Shown: one piece after another, positions 9,065-17,735 of the stretch
Numbering within the stretch: the first letter of the stretch is position 1
Layout of the letters: the number at the start of each line of letters is the position of its first letter
NCBI GenBank assembly: GCA_947566645.1
Contig: CANOKL010000005.1
Span: forward strand, 92,894-156,893
DNA: 64,000 nucleotides
Origin: an uncultured Lachnospiraceae bacterium
Lineage (GTDB): Bacteria > Bacillota > Clostridia > Lachnospirales > Lachnospiraceae
Direction: 5' to 3'
Made by a program: the position numbers and the translations under genes
Notes under the pieces: model-generated
The model's input: the letters and a program-made list of their open reading frames with translations, nothing else
Told to the model about the DNA's origin: nothing
Databases searched by the model: none

Positions 9065-11578
9065 TTATTTTGCCTTTACTGACTTCACCTTGGAATATGC
9101 AGAGAATTTATCTGCACCCATGCTGTTCTTAGACATTGCTCTTACCTTATAACGGTATGTCTTCTTTGAGGTAAGCTTCTTGTCCTTGAATTTTAACTTT
9201 GATGTTGTTCCTACAAGCTTAAATGCACCCTTCTTAGAATCTGAACGGTAGATGTAATACTTCTTAGCGTTCTTTACCTTCTTGTAAGTGATGGTTGCGC
9301 TCTTGGAACCAGCTTTTGCTTTGATTACTGGTTTCTTAACTGCTGCAGAACCGGACAGGGATGCGGATGCGGCTTTACTGTTGCCATAACTCTGGGCAGT
9401 CGTATAACTTCCATCTGCACCTTTGATATCACTGTATGCAATTACATAATAATAATATGTCACATCACTCTGCGGACCATATTTTCTCACATTATCTTTT
9501 GTAACCACATTCTGAGCATTACGCTCCAGTCTATGATATGAACAAGCATAGTCCATTACTGACGTTCCAATAATTGCCGTATCATCATAATACTCACTGG
9601 AAGGTCTTTTATATATCAGCTTCTTTTCTGCCTCAGTATCCCTCTGCATTTTCGCAGTACCGCTGCCTAATGTATAATAGTAATCAGATGATGCATCTGC
9701 TGCCTTAAAGACCATTGGCTCTACAATATCACTTCTGCCACCATAGTAATATGTTTTTGTATCTGCATCGTATCCTGATGATGAATCAAGTGAACGATAC
9801 ACTTCATAGTAAGAGGCCCCGGGAACCTTCTTCCATGATACTTTAATTCCGTCTTTTGTAGAAGAAGCCTTTACACCTGTAACAGTAGCAATATAACCTC
9901 TTACTTCTACTTCGTCTGCACCTGAATATTTTTTGCCATTGTAAGCGCGGATTCTATAATCTACAGTTTTTCCCAGAGGTGATGCCGGTAAAGTATAAGA
10001 AGTAGTCCTGGACTTATTGATCTTCTTCTGCGTTACCCAGTCTCCTTTGGTCTCGTCATATTTTTCAATAAGATATCCCTTTGCCTGCGGGACTGGATAC
10101 CATGCAATCTTCACCTTGCCGTTCTTCGGGCTCTGTGCCCTTTTATATACCTCTACAGATGTAGTGAAGCTGAATTTTGTATTTGCAGAAGCTGATCTCT
10201 GTGTAAAATATACATTCTTTCCCTTCACTCGTTTGTAAGCTTTTACAAGATAAGTATATCCCTCTCCTGAAACCAATTTCTTATCAGTATAAGAAGTTTT
10301 CTTCTTGCTCAGCTTCTTAACAAGCTCATATTTACTAAAGCTATAATCTTCTCCTTCTTTGAAGGTATTGGGAGATGAACTTCCTGTATATCTGTAAACC
10401 TCATAACCAGCAGCGCCAGGAACCTTCTTCCATGTCAGCTTGATGGATGTCTTTCCTGCTGCCTTTGCCTTCAGATCCATCCTTGCCTTACCTGTCTGTA
10501 CAGTCTTATACTCATAAGCACCATATACCGTTTTCTTAGTATCAACATTATAATAATATGCACGTACACGGTATGTATACTTGGTATTTTTCTTAAGTCC
10601 TGTATCTTTGTATACACGATCTGTCGTAGTAGTTAAACTCTGGTACTTTCCTTTGCCTGACTTTCTGGCAATCTGAAATCCTGTGTAATCGCCATACCCT
10701 GTATCCATTTCCAAAACAACGCCTGTATCAAGAATCTCTGTGAAAATATTTGTTACTTCTGCAACCGGAGCTGATACTGTTATTACATTAGAGTAATTCG
10801 TCACACCATAACGAGACACATATGCCCGGACATAATAAGTTACTCCAGGTGTCAGACTACGATATCCAATAGTTCCAGTAGTACTTCCCACATCTGCAAT
10901 ATCATCATTAAAGGCTTTATTTTCAGAATACTGGTAGTGCACGGTTGTTTCCTTTGAAACAGCCGAATGAGAAAATGCATAGCCAGAAGGGGTCATCTCC
11001 TTAACAGCCAGTCCACTTATCTTCTCGACTACCGGAGCTGTCCACACTACGCTTACAGGAGTACCTGTAACCTTTTGATAATTCTCATTATAGCGCCAGG
11101 GTGTCAATGTAAAAGTATACCTTCCACCTGATACTATATTGGCTTTAAAGTTGTTTGTATAAATTGAATCCCAGGCCTCATACCAGTTATCACTATATAT
11201 CTCTGTACCTCTGGTGTCTTTCACTGACAATTCCGCTGCTTCGCAATTCGTTGACTGATAAGATAATTCAAGTACAGCATAGGTTGAATACTCATCGGTG
11301 ACCGTAATGCTCGGATTTGTAATAACCGGAGTCACCTCCTGAGGGTCCCCTTCTGCCTCCTTCGTCTCTGTCTGCGGTTCCAGAACTTCCTCCTCAGCTG
11401 CTGCATCCAGCGCCTCTTCCTCAGCCGGCAGCAATGCCTCCTCACTTTCCGCCTCCGCTTCGATCACGCTGTCTGGCGACTGCATATCCGCAGCCATAGC
11501 CGGCATCGCATCCAGAACTGTAAGACCCAGAATAAGAGAGCCTGCCAGAATCCGTTTGAAGAGCTGTTGTCTTCTCAT
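9065..11578 (-). CDS. Secreted fibronectin type III-like repeat protein
   Basis: 837 residues from the ATG at 11578. The upstream ATG at 11584 lies only two bases after GGAGG, while 11578 has seven, so I prefer 11578. A signal peptide (MRRQQLFKRILAGSLILGL..AMAA) is followed by an acidic Glu/Ala-rich linker of about 60 residues. Then come seven or so tandem fibronectin type III-like modules recognisable by repeated 'KVPGA..YEVYR', 'Y.YRVRAY' and 'YTDKKL' patterns. The last module ends AYSKVKSVKAK. No sorting signal is visible. The protein is presumably an extracellular structural or adhesive one of the kind common in gut Clostridia. The specific function is unknown. Confidence 0.82.
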   Translation of the reverse strand: MRRQQLFKRILAGSLILGLTVLDAMPAMAADMQSPDSVIEAEAESEEALLPAEEEALDAAAEEEVLEPQTETKEAEGDPQEVTPVITNPSITVTDEYSTYAVLELSYQSTNCEAAELSVKDTRGTEIYSDNWYEAWDSIYTNNFKANIVSGGRYTFTLTPWRYNENYQKVTGTPVSVVWTAPVVEKISGLAVKEMTPSGYAFSHSAVSKETTVHYQYSENKAFNDDIADVGSTTGTIGYRSLTPGVTYYVRAYVSRYGVTNYSNVITVSAPVAEVTNIFTEILDTGVVLEMDTGYGDYTGFQIARKSGKGKYQSLTTTTDRVYKDTGLKKNTKYTYRVRAYYYNVDTKKTVYGAYEYKTVQTGKARMDLKAKAAGKTSIKLTWKKVPGAAGYEVYRYTGSSSPNTFKEGEDYSFSKYELVKKLSKKKTSYTDKKLVSGEGYTYLVKAYKRVKGKNVYFTQRSASANTKFSFTTSVEVYKRAQSPKNGKVKIAWYPVPQAKGYLIEKYDETKGDWVTQKKINKSRTTSYTLPASPLGKTVDYRIRAYNGKKYSGADEVEVRGYIATVTGVKASSTKDGIKVSWKKVPGASYYEVYRSLDSSSGYDADTKTYYYGGRSDIVEPMVFKAADASSDYYYTLGSGTAKMQRDTEAEKKLIYKRPSSEYYDDTAIIGTSVMDYACSYHRLERNAQNVVTKDNVRKYGPQSDVTYYYYVIAYSDIKGADGSYTTAQSYGNSKAASASLSGSAAVKKPVIKAKAGSKSATITYKKVKNAKKYYIYRSDSKKGAFKLVGTTSKLKFKDKKLTSKKTYRYKVRAMSKNSMGADKFSAYSKVKSVKAK

Positions 11579-11784
11579 TTTCATTTCCTCCTTTTCATTA
11601 AAATTTCCTTAATTTTACATTTCAAATCTACTATTCTAAAAATAAATTGTCAAGACAATTGCCTTTAAGGCACAGACAAAAAAGAGTTGTTTATTCATAG
11701 AAATGCCTTATTTAAAACATTTTTAAAATAAAGAAAAATATTTCTTAAGTTTTTCTTAAATTATTGTTATTATCTAAAAAAACG

Positions 11785-11826
11785 AATTGGGGACGGGGCA
11801 TTTTTAAAAATGCCCCGTCCCCAATT
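11785..11826. repeat. REP-like palindrome, class A
   Basis: Perfect 42-bp palindrome with core GGGGACGGGGCATTTTT and its exact reverse complement, flanked by AATT on both sides. One of eight related loci in the window. The 300-bp gap containing it holds no other gene. Confidence 0.9.
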
Positions 11827-11877
11827 GTCATCTTGTCATTTTAAAGAACTTTATTTATAATATAGACAGGAGGTGAG

Positions 11878-12386
11878 ATGAAAATGGGATGTGGGTATTT
11901 AGATCATCTTGATATGTCGAGGAAAAGAGACCATAAAATTATAATTACCGATGAGGCAATTGAGAAGGTACCATTCATCGAATATCGTGGGATACCTGAA
12001 GAAGAGTATGAGATTATTCACAGACTCGCAAAGCAAGTACTACAGATTTCGAAAACAGAGAATGAATCCAATGAGGTTGCCATTACGTATAGGAATGCGC
12101 AGTTATATCTTTGCATAATCATCCATCTTTGTCTCTCATTTCAGCAACTGATATTCGGTTTTTCCTGGAATATAGAAGTATTTGCCTGCTTGTTATTATT
12201 ACAAATTTAGGAAGCATTTCCTATATGGTGAAAAGTAAAAAGTATAATTATGCGAAAGCAGTTGCATTATTAAATGAGACAATCAGGCTGCATAATAAGG
12301 CAACTGATTTAAAAGGATACCAGAAGGCTGCGAAGTTTTTTATCAATAATTGCTACAGGGCGGGTATTATTTATGAGGATAGATAG
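11878..12386 (+). pseudogene. JAMM/MPN-type metalloprotease-like protein, frameshifted
   Basis: Two overlapping reading frames make one decayed gene. Frame 1 (from ATG 11878, after AGGAGGTGAG) encodes an N-terminal part with ITDEAIEKVPFIEYRGI..NEVAITYR. The continuation lies in another frame from about 12108 and begins HNHPSLSLISATDIRFFLEY, an H-x-H-P-S..S..D arrangement matching the JAMM/JAB zinc motif. It runs to ..NCYRAGIIYEDR at 12386. The strands expected between the N-terminal helix and HNHP appear to be missing, so a deletion as well as a frameshift is likely. Related domains occur at the ends of polymorphic-toxin and phage head-morphogenesis-like proteins (recalled, not checked). The product is probably non-functional. 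Confidence 0.65.
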
Positions 12387-12398
12387 GAGGTGTGTAAT

Positions 12399-12578
12399 AT
12401 GTCATATGGTAATGCAATGCTAGGAGAAACACCGGAGCTATTCCAGGAAACAGCAGAATGGGCTGCGGCTGAACTGGCAAGGATTGAAAGAAATGAAAGG
12501 GCTAAAAGGCAGATCGTGGAGAATATACAGCCTTTGTTGGAGCAAAAAAGAGAGAAACTAATTTGTTCGCACGAGTAA
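12399..12578 (+). CDS. Small hypothetical protein (59 aa)
   Basis: Unrecognised family. ATG 12399 has GGAGG eight bases upstream, so it is preferred to the GTG at 12390. The product MSYGNAMLGETPELFQETAE.. is a charged, mostly helical peptide rich in Glu, Arg and Lys. It begins 12 bases after the JAMM-like remnant and may be its former partner. The stop codon is followed directly by a half-copy of the REP-like palindrome. Confidence 0.6.
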   Translation: MSYGNAMLGETPELFQETAEWAAAELARIERNERAKRQIVENIQPLLEQKREKLICSHE

Positions 12579-12640
12579 GTTGGGGACAGGGTAAAACGAA
12601 TTGGGGACGGGGCATTTTTAAAAATGCCCCGTCCCCAATT
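12579..12640. repeat. REP-like palindrome (half copy plus complete class A copy)
   Basis: A half-element GTTGGGGACAGGGTAAAA (12579-12596) precedes a complete 42-bp perfect palindrome at 12599-12640. The complete copy overlaps the TAA stop codon (12639-12641) of the leftward GH31 gene, and the half copy abuts the stop of the rightward 59-aa ORF. It fills the convergent junction and probably acts as a bidirectional terminator. Confidence 0.9.
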
Positions 12641-14549
12641 AAGCATCGCAGCCCAGGTATTCTACATGTTCTGTGTCTAATTTTTCTACGCATTCTGCTG
12701 CCTTTACGATTGGGATGGTTTTTCCTTTCCGGATGAATACTGGTACTTCTGCGAGTGATACTTCTATGTAGTGATGTCCTTTCGCGAGTTTTTCCTGGGT
12801 GTAGTGATTGTCTCTGGTGAATTTCACGAGCGTCATTTCTTCTGGGAGATAGACGTATCTGCCTTTTGCGTTTTGTGTGTATACGGGTGCGATCATGATC
12901 TCCTGTCCGATCATGAGCTGGTCTTCGACGCCTGCTGCGAATGTGTCATCCAGGTATTCGAATGCCAGTGGTTTGAAGTACAGGTCGTTGTTTTCTGCTG
13001 CCTTAACAAAGGTATCGTACAGGTAGGGTATCAGCCGGTATCGTGTCTCTATGATTCCCCGGAAGTCGTCGGTGTCTTCGAACTGGTATGCTTCCTGTTC
13101 TCTTGTTCCGATTGCTGCATGGTTGCGCATAAGTGGGGTGAAGACTCCGAAGGCCAGCCAGCGGAGCACCAGGTCTCTTGTGGCGTCTGCGCCGAATCCG
13201 CCCAGATCTGCTCCGGAATACAGGAAGCCGCACATGTTGAGTGACGGCATCATCTTGATATTCAGGAGAAGATGGGACCACCAGGATTTGTTGTCTCCTG
13301 TCCAGATTCCGCCGTAGCGGTGCATTCCGATATAGGAGGAACGTGAAAACATGAGGATCCTTTTGTCCGGAGCGATTTTTTCGAAGGCTTCCCCTGCCGC
13401 CCTGGTCATGTTGTATCCGTAGAGATTGTGCACTCTGTCATGGCGTATCATTTTGCCGTTAACGTTGTGATAGAACCTTTTATAATCTTCCGGGCTGTTG
13501 GCAAGGTTCTGCACTCTGTCGCCAAGTTCCCAGGGGGAAGTGTCCTCTGTTCCCTGTACATATTCCTTGATATAGCTTTTAAGTTCATCCATTCCTTCAC
13601 GGGAGTAAAAGATTGCCGGCTCATTCATGTCGTTCCAGAAGCCTTCGATCCCCTGGTCAATCAGGGTTCTGTAATGGCTCCCGAACCATTCTCTTGCTTC
13701 CTTATTTAATACATCTGGGAAATGTGTATATCCTGGCCATACTGCTGCCGCAAAATCGCTTCCGTCTTCTCGTTTGCAGAAGTATCCTTTTTGTACCCCC
13801 TCTTCGTATACAGAATAGCCTTTCTCAATCTTCACGCCTGCATCTATGATGGGAATCAGGCGCACTCCCTCTTCTTTCATCTCACGGACAAATCCTGCAA
13901 AGTCCGGGAAGTTTTTCTCATTTACTGTGAAGTCCTTATAATCCTGCATATAATCAATGTCCATGTAGATCATGTCCAGTGGAATATGATGATCCCGGTA
14001 TCCTCTAAGGACTTTTACAAAATCCTCCTTCGTCTTGTATCCCCAGCGGCTCTGCCCGAAGCCAAATGCAAATCTGGGCGGAATATAGCTCTTTCCGATA
14101 ATCTTACGGAACTGTTTTACGATGTCATAAGCATTTTCCCCTTCTATCACATATACGTAAAGGTCTGCATATTCGCAGCTTACCTTCAGCAACGCGGACT
14201 TCGTATAACCAATGTCAAATGTCATCCTGGCCGGATAATCAAAGAATACCCCAAACGGCGTCTTTCCGGACACAATTATAAAATTATGCGCTCCATACAG
14301 GGAAGCTTTGTCCTCTGTGTGGTCTGGGTCATCCGAGCAGTCACTGACGTAGCGGTACCCCCTTTTATTCATCCCCCGGTTTGCTTCCCCGAGTCCGTAT
14401 ACAATCTCATCCTCATCCATTATATAAGAAAAGGAAAATCCATTCTCTATTGATGTTTCACCGAACTGTGGCTCTCCCTGCTCTGCCTGTATGTTCTCTA
14501 CAACAGCCTCTGTCTCAATAGGATCGCCAAATCTATATTTCCTTATCAT
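12639..14549 (-). CDS. Alpha-glucosidase, glycoside hydrolase family 31
   Basis: 636 residues, cytoplasmic (no signal peptide), releasing glucose from alpha-linked oligosaccharides. The GH31 catalytic nucleophile lies in GFWNDMNEP (about residue 308). The acid/base region is IWTGDNKSWW (about 419). The substrate-site pattern GFGQSRWGY lies near 163-171. Length and overall look match the compact gut GH31 alpha-glucosidases known from Blautia/Ruminococcus obeum-type bacteria. The start has GGAGG eight bases upstream. No transporter adjoins it, so the exact linkage preference (alpha-1,6 or 1,4) is not readable from context. The stop codon lies inside a REP-like palindrome. Confidence 0.93.
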   Translation of the reverse strand: MIRKYRFGDPIETEAVVENIQAEQGEPQFGETSIENGFSFSYIMDEDEIVYGLGEANRGMNKRGYRYVSDCSDDPDHTEDKASLYGAHNFIIVSGKTPFGVFFDYPARMTFDIGYTKSALLKVSCEYADLYVYVIEGENAYDIVKQFRKIIGKSYIPPRFAFGFGQSRWGYKTKEDFVKVLRGYRDHHIPLDMIYMDIDYMQDYKDFTVNEKNFPDFAGFVREMKEEGVRLIPIIDAGVKIEKGYSVYEEGVQKGYFCKREDGSDFAAAVWPGYTHFPDVLNKEAREWFGSHYRTLIDQGIEGFWNDMNEPAIFYSREGMDELKSYIKEYVQGTEDTSPWELGDRVQNLANSPEDYKRFYHNVNGKMIRHDRVHNLYGYNMTRAAGEAFEKIAPDKRILMFSRSSYIGMHRYGGIWTGDNKSWWSHLLLNIKMMPSLNMCGFLYSGADLGGFGADATRDLVLRWLAFGVFTPLMRNHAAIGTREQEAYQFEDTDDFRGIIETRYRLIPYLYDTFVKAAENNDLYFKPLAFEYLDDTFAAGVEDQLMIGQEIMIAPVYTQNAKGRYVYLPEEMTLVKFTRDNHYTQEKLAKGHHYIEVSLAEVPVFIRKGKTIPIVKAAECVEKLDTEHVEYLGCDA

Positions 14550-14762
14550 GCTCCTTACCTCCTCGTTTTTGCTGCTTTCATAATTAGCGGAGTGCCTGGA
14601 AACTGCTTTGAAACTGCCCTCTGCAAAGTAGGGTACAGGTTGCGGGAATAAGTTTTCAGACAGTCTCTGCTGACTCTTCTATCATAACCATATTGATATC
14701 ATTTGTACATTTCCAGAAGCTAGTTCTATATATCAAAAATGGTCTGTTGTTGTCGCTTTCAG

Positions 14763-14926
14763 CTAGTACAGCTTTGCATTAATCTTGAAGTAATAGTGCT
14801 CAATATTCGTGTCAGCTGTGCGTCTCTTAACCGACGGCGCAGCGGGCTACGTCTAGGTTAAGAGACGTGCAGATGGCGCGGATAGCGAGTGCTTATTACT
14901 CAAGAATTAATGCAAAGCTGTATTAG
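14763..14926. repeat. Long imperfect fold-back element (about 165 bp)
   Basis: The two arms mirror each other almost throughout: GTACAGCTTTGCATTAAT at 14766-14783 against ATTAATGCAAAGCTGTAT near 14905-14922. A perfect 12-bp inner stem CGTCTCTTAACC (14821-14832) pairs with 14856-14867, and a further GACG/CGTC pair closes the tip. It fills most of the 460-bp gap between the GH31 gene and the ArsR-type gene. It is non-coding. It could be a structured RNA, a terminator or a fold-back mobile element. Confidence 0.75.
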
Positions 14927-15012
14927 GAGTACAGGCACATACAAAAATCCAGGCATGTCAGGATTACATGCCCGGATTTTTTGTCATTCTCTTTCAAAAC
15001 CATTCCCCGCAG

Positions 15013-15315
15013 TCAGTTCAATAACGCATCTGGAGTGTCATTATTCACTTTCATAATCGTATCCAATACTTTCCTTGCCTGCTCACTGCCCTCCTCACTG
15101 ATGGAATAATAAACAAAAGTCCCTTCTTTCCGCATATCCACAATACCTGAATCATATAATATTTTCATATGGTGGGATAATGTGGAGTTTCCGATATTCA
15201 ACTTATCACTCAACTCGGTTGCGCAATGCTCTGCCTCTCTCAGATGTGTGAGAATCTCAAGCCTCTTCTCATCACAAAATGCCTTGAATATTTTTGCTGT
15301 CTCTGAATTTGTCAT
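15013..15315 (-). CDS. ArsR/SmtB-type transcriptional regulator
   Basis: 100 residues from ATG 15315, which has GAGGG just upstream. The winged helix-turn-helix reads FKAFCDEKRLEILTHLREAE, then ATELSDKLNIGNSTLSHHMK (recognition helix), then a wing with KEGTFVYYSIS. No obvious metal-ligand Cys pair is present in the helix-turn-helix, so the effector is unknown. An upstream in-frame extension to 15420 contains CTDCKK but lacks a ribosome-binding site, and I treat it as leader. It could control the next gene, but gene order gives no proof. Confidence 0.85.
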   Translation of the reverse strand: MTNSETAKIFKAFCDEKRLEILTHLREAEHCATELSDKLNIGNSTLSHHMKILYDSGIVDMRKEGTFVYYSISEEGSEQARKVLDTIMKVNNDTPDALLN

Positions 15316-15523
15316 AATATCCCTCTTTTTGGCGTAATTAGTAACCTCCTGATACTTCTTTTTTTGAATCACTTTCTTACAGTCTGTGCAGTAAATACCT
15401 TCGCTCCAGGAACCATGCACAGGCCTGCTGAATAGTTGCCTTTTTTTCAGTATACATGTCAGAAATACCCTCTGTCAATAATCGGGTAAAGCAAAAATAA
15501 ATTCATCATAATATTCCGTTTAT

Positions 15524-16468
15524 CTATACCAGTCCAAAGCTTCTAAGAATATACAGCCACCCTGTCAGAGTAAATGCACTGAAAAGAGTGGTAAGCATGA
15601 CCACTCCCGAGGACAGGACACCGTCATGACCCATATTTTTTGCCATGACAAAGCTGGTCACCGTTGTGGCTGAACCAAGCATCACGAGGATTGCCACCAG
15701 TTCTTCCCTCCGGAAGCCCATATAGACAGCCGCTGGCAGAAAGAGGGCACAAAAGCCAATCAGCTTAATAAAGGCGGCTGTAACCGATGGTCCTATTTTT
15801 GCAAAGGCCTTTCTGAGATCGAAGGATGCCCCCATGGCCATAAGCCCTAACGGCGTTGCTGTCGCGGCAACATTTCCTACTGCCCTCTCCATGATATAGG
15901 GAACCGGTAACCTGAGTGCTGACCAGAGAAGCCCTGCCGCGATTCCTAGAATAATCGGATTGGTCAGGATTCCCTTTAAAGTCTTTTTCAGCGCTGTCCG
16001 GTCATAGCCCTGCGTTCCGTCTCCTGGAAATGACAGGACAAGGACAGCCATCACATTGTAGAGCGGCACGCTTCCAATGATCATAAGCGGAGCCATCCCT
16101 GCCGTGCCATAGATATTCTGGATAAATGCAATGCCCAAAAGCGCCGCACTGCTTCTGTAGGAGGACTGTATGAATTCTCCCCGCAGTGTCTGGTCTTTGA
16201 GGAAACGTGAGATGCCTGCCGAGATGCCGATACTGATGATTGTCACAAAAAGGCAGAACAACACAAATCTTGTATCCCATGCCTCTTTAAAATCTACTGC
16301 CGCCAGATCACTGAACAGAACGAGCGGCAACGGGACGCGGAAGACGAATTTATTCATCTTGTCTGCAAAGTCGTCATCAATCCATCCGATCTTCCGAAGA
16401 AACAGCCCCAGTACCATAAGAAGAAATACCGGAACTGTTGCGTTTAAACTAAATATGAGATTATCCAT
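15524..16468 (-). CDS. AEC-family (auxin efflux carrier-like) transporter
   Basis: 314 residues with about ten hydrophobic segments across the whole length and the family's repeated ANPII/NPIILG-like motif (LTNPIILGIAAGLLW near 170). The end is FVMAKNMGHD..LSAFTLTGW. Bacterial members are permeases for organic acids or amino acids such as malate, malonate and lysine. Substrate cannot be told here. The start has GGAG and eight bases of spacing. The gene is followed by the ArsR-type regulator in the same direction with a 208-bp gap. Confidence 0.88.
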   Translation of the reverse strand: MDNLIFSLNATVPVFLLMVLGLFLRKIGWIDDDFADKMNKFVFRVPLPLVLFSDLAAVDFKEAWDTRFVLFCLFVTIISIGISAGISRFLKDQTLRGEFIQSSYRSSAALLGIAFIQNIYGTAGMAPLMIIGSVPLYNVMAVLVLSFPGDGTQGYDRTALKKTLKGILTNPIILGIAAGLLWSALRLPVPYIMERAVGNVAATATPLGLMAMGASFDLRKAFAKIGPSVTAAFIKLIGFCALFLPAAVYMGFRREELVAILVMLGSATTVTSFVMAKNMGHDGVLSSGVVMLTTLFSAFTLTGWLYILRSFGLV

Positions 16469-16841
16469 TTTTACTGCTCCTCCTCACCTTCAGATACTCC
16501 TGTAATTGGGCACTAAAAAACCGCCGATACATCCTTTGCTTTGAAGTATATAATAAACTTCTGCCGGTTTCTTATTCCACGCACTGGCACATGCATGGAG
16601 CATATAAATTACAAACGAAAAAGAATCTTTATTCATCTTATCACACCCCATATTCATTCCTTTACAAATATTTTTAATACCATAGTTGTCATATGCCTGT
16701 CAAGATTTTGGGCAGACTTTTTGGTTTCTCCTGTGTATTGGAATATTTCGAATTTAATCCGAACATTAAATCCCACTGTTTAATAGCGATAAATCATTTG
16801 TATTCTACTCGATAAATTTATATTGTTTTTAACAGTAAATA

Positions 16842-16870
16842 TTGATATTTTTTACCAAAAGTTATATAAT
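16842..16870 (+). promoter_or_regulatory. Near-consensus sigma-A promoter
   Basis: TTGATA (16842-16847), 17-bp spacer, TATAAT (16865-16870). It points at the 71-aa membrane ORF, leaving a leader of about 150 nt. The rest of the 16469-17025 gap shows no other gene. Confidence 0.7.
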
Positions 16871-17025
16871 ACAAGTATAAAAATATAGGAATAGTTACTG
16901 CCAGATAATCAGTAAATGGAAAATATGTAATAAAAAGATCAACATGATGAAGAGCTGTTAAAGTATGCGGAAAATATTTGTGTATCAGAATAAAATACTG
17001 ATATTCAGCAGGGAGATAGATTAAT

Positions 17026-17241
17026 ATGATATATTATATTCTAGTAGTTGTAACTGTTGTGCTATTCATTTTATCTGAAGCATTTAAAAAAGATAAATAT
17101 TTACGACCATTATTCAAAGGAATAGGCGGAACAATATTAATATGCATATTGGCAATTTATAATAGAAAATTTGCAGTAATTCCGGCAGCTGTTCTTTTGC
17201 TATACATATATATCCATGACTGGGTAATGAAAAAAAGATAA
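17026..17241 (+). CDS. Small membrane protein (71 aa)
   Basis: Unrecognised. MIYYILVVVTVVLFILSEAF is a first hydrophobic helix. A short Lys-rich loop follows, then two more hydrophobic segments and a basic tail ending VMKKR. GGGAG lies ten bases before the ATG, and a near-consensus promoter lies upstream. An imperfect G+C hairpin follows the stop. Coding is supported by context rather than homology. Confidence 0.55.
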   Translation: MIYYILVVVTVVLFILSEAFKKDKYLRPLFKGIGGTILICILAIYNRKFAVIPAAVLLLYIYIHDWVMKKR

Positions 17242-17259
17242 GTTGAGGCTTAACCTAAC

Positions 17260-17283
17260 GGAATGCGCAGTTCAGCGCATTCC
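17260..17283. terminator. Palindrome after the small membrane ORF
   Basis: GGAATGCGC (17260-17268) pairs with GCGCATTCC (17275-17283) around six bases. There is no T-run after it, so terminator function is uncertain. Confidence 0.4.
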
Positions 17284-17289
17284 TGACTC

Positions 17290-17735
17290 GTGAATAGTAG
17301 CTATAAATTTTCTTTGGATCATCAGTAAAAAGACCAAAACCGGCGTGGGTGTCAGTACACATGCTGCAAATTCCACCGGACTGATCAGCAGGCCCTCTGC
17401 TGTTGTATTCTCATACATATACCCCGGGAAAACAGATAGCTGCTGCATCAGTGCGCGGCGGCCATCCCGCTGTAATCTGCATGTTCGCCATAGAGGAACT
17501 GATATTCCACAGCCGCCGTATACTGCAGCGCCTCTTCCTCGAATACCATCGTGTCATCCGCAGACTGCCACTGTCCGTTCGTGGAGGACGTTGCAACCGG
17601 CTGCCGGTATGTAAAGCCTGCGGCTGTCCGGTGAACCGGCATAATATACCCTGACGGACGGTACGTAATCTCTAGCATGGCCTGCCCGCTGCACACATAA
17701 GCGATAAAGGCATCCTCCCCTTTTCTTACTCGCAA
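17290..17735 (-). pseudogene. Degenerate remnant, possibly a sugar ABC permease C-terminus
   Basis: Directly after the GH32 stop the minus strand has two partial frames. One encodes 95 codons ending ..YGEHADYSGMAAAH. The next frame encodes MQQLSVFPGYMYENTTAEGL..LTPTPVLVFLLMIQRKFIATI. The second resembles the last transmembrane segment of MalG-type permeases (..LPVL..LLLQR.FI), which would fit the transporter operon upstream. The first is not clearly recognisable. No single ORF spans the region. The assignment is tentative. Confidence 0.35.

Noticed and set aside
11785..11826. Short GGGGACGGGG palindromes considered as CRISPR repeats
   Set aside because: Copies are kilobases apart with no spacers between them, and no cas gene is present.
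15316..15420. N-terminal extension of the ArsR-type regulator containing CTDCKK
   Set aside because: ATG 15315 has a proper ribosome-binding site and gives normal family length; the extension has none.
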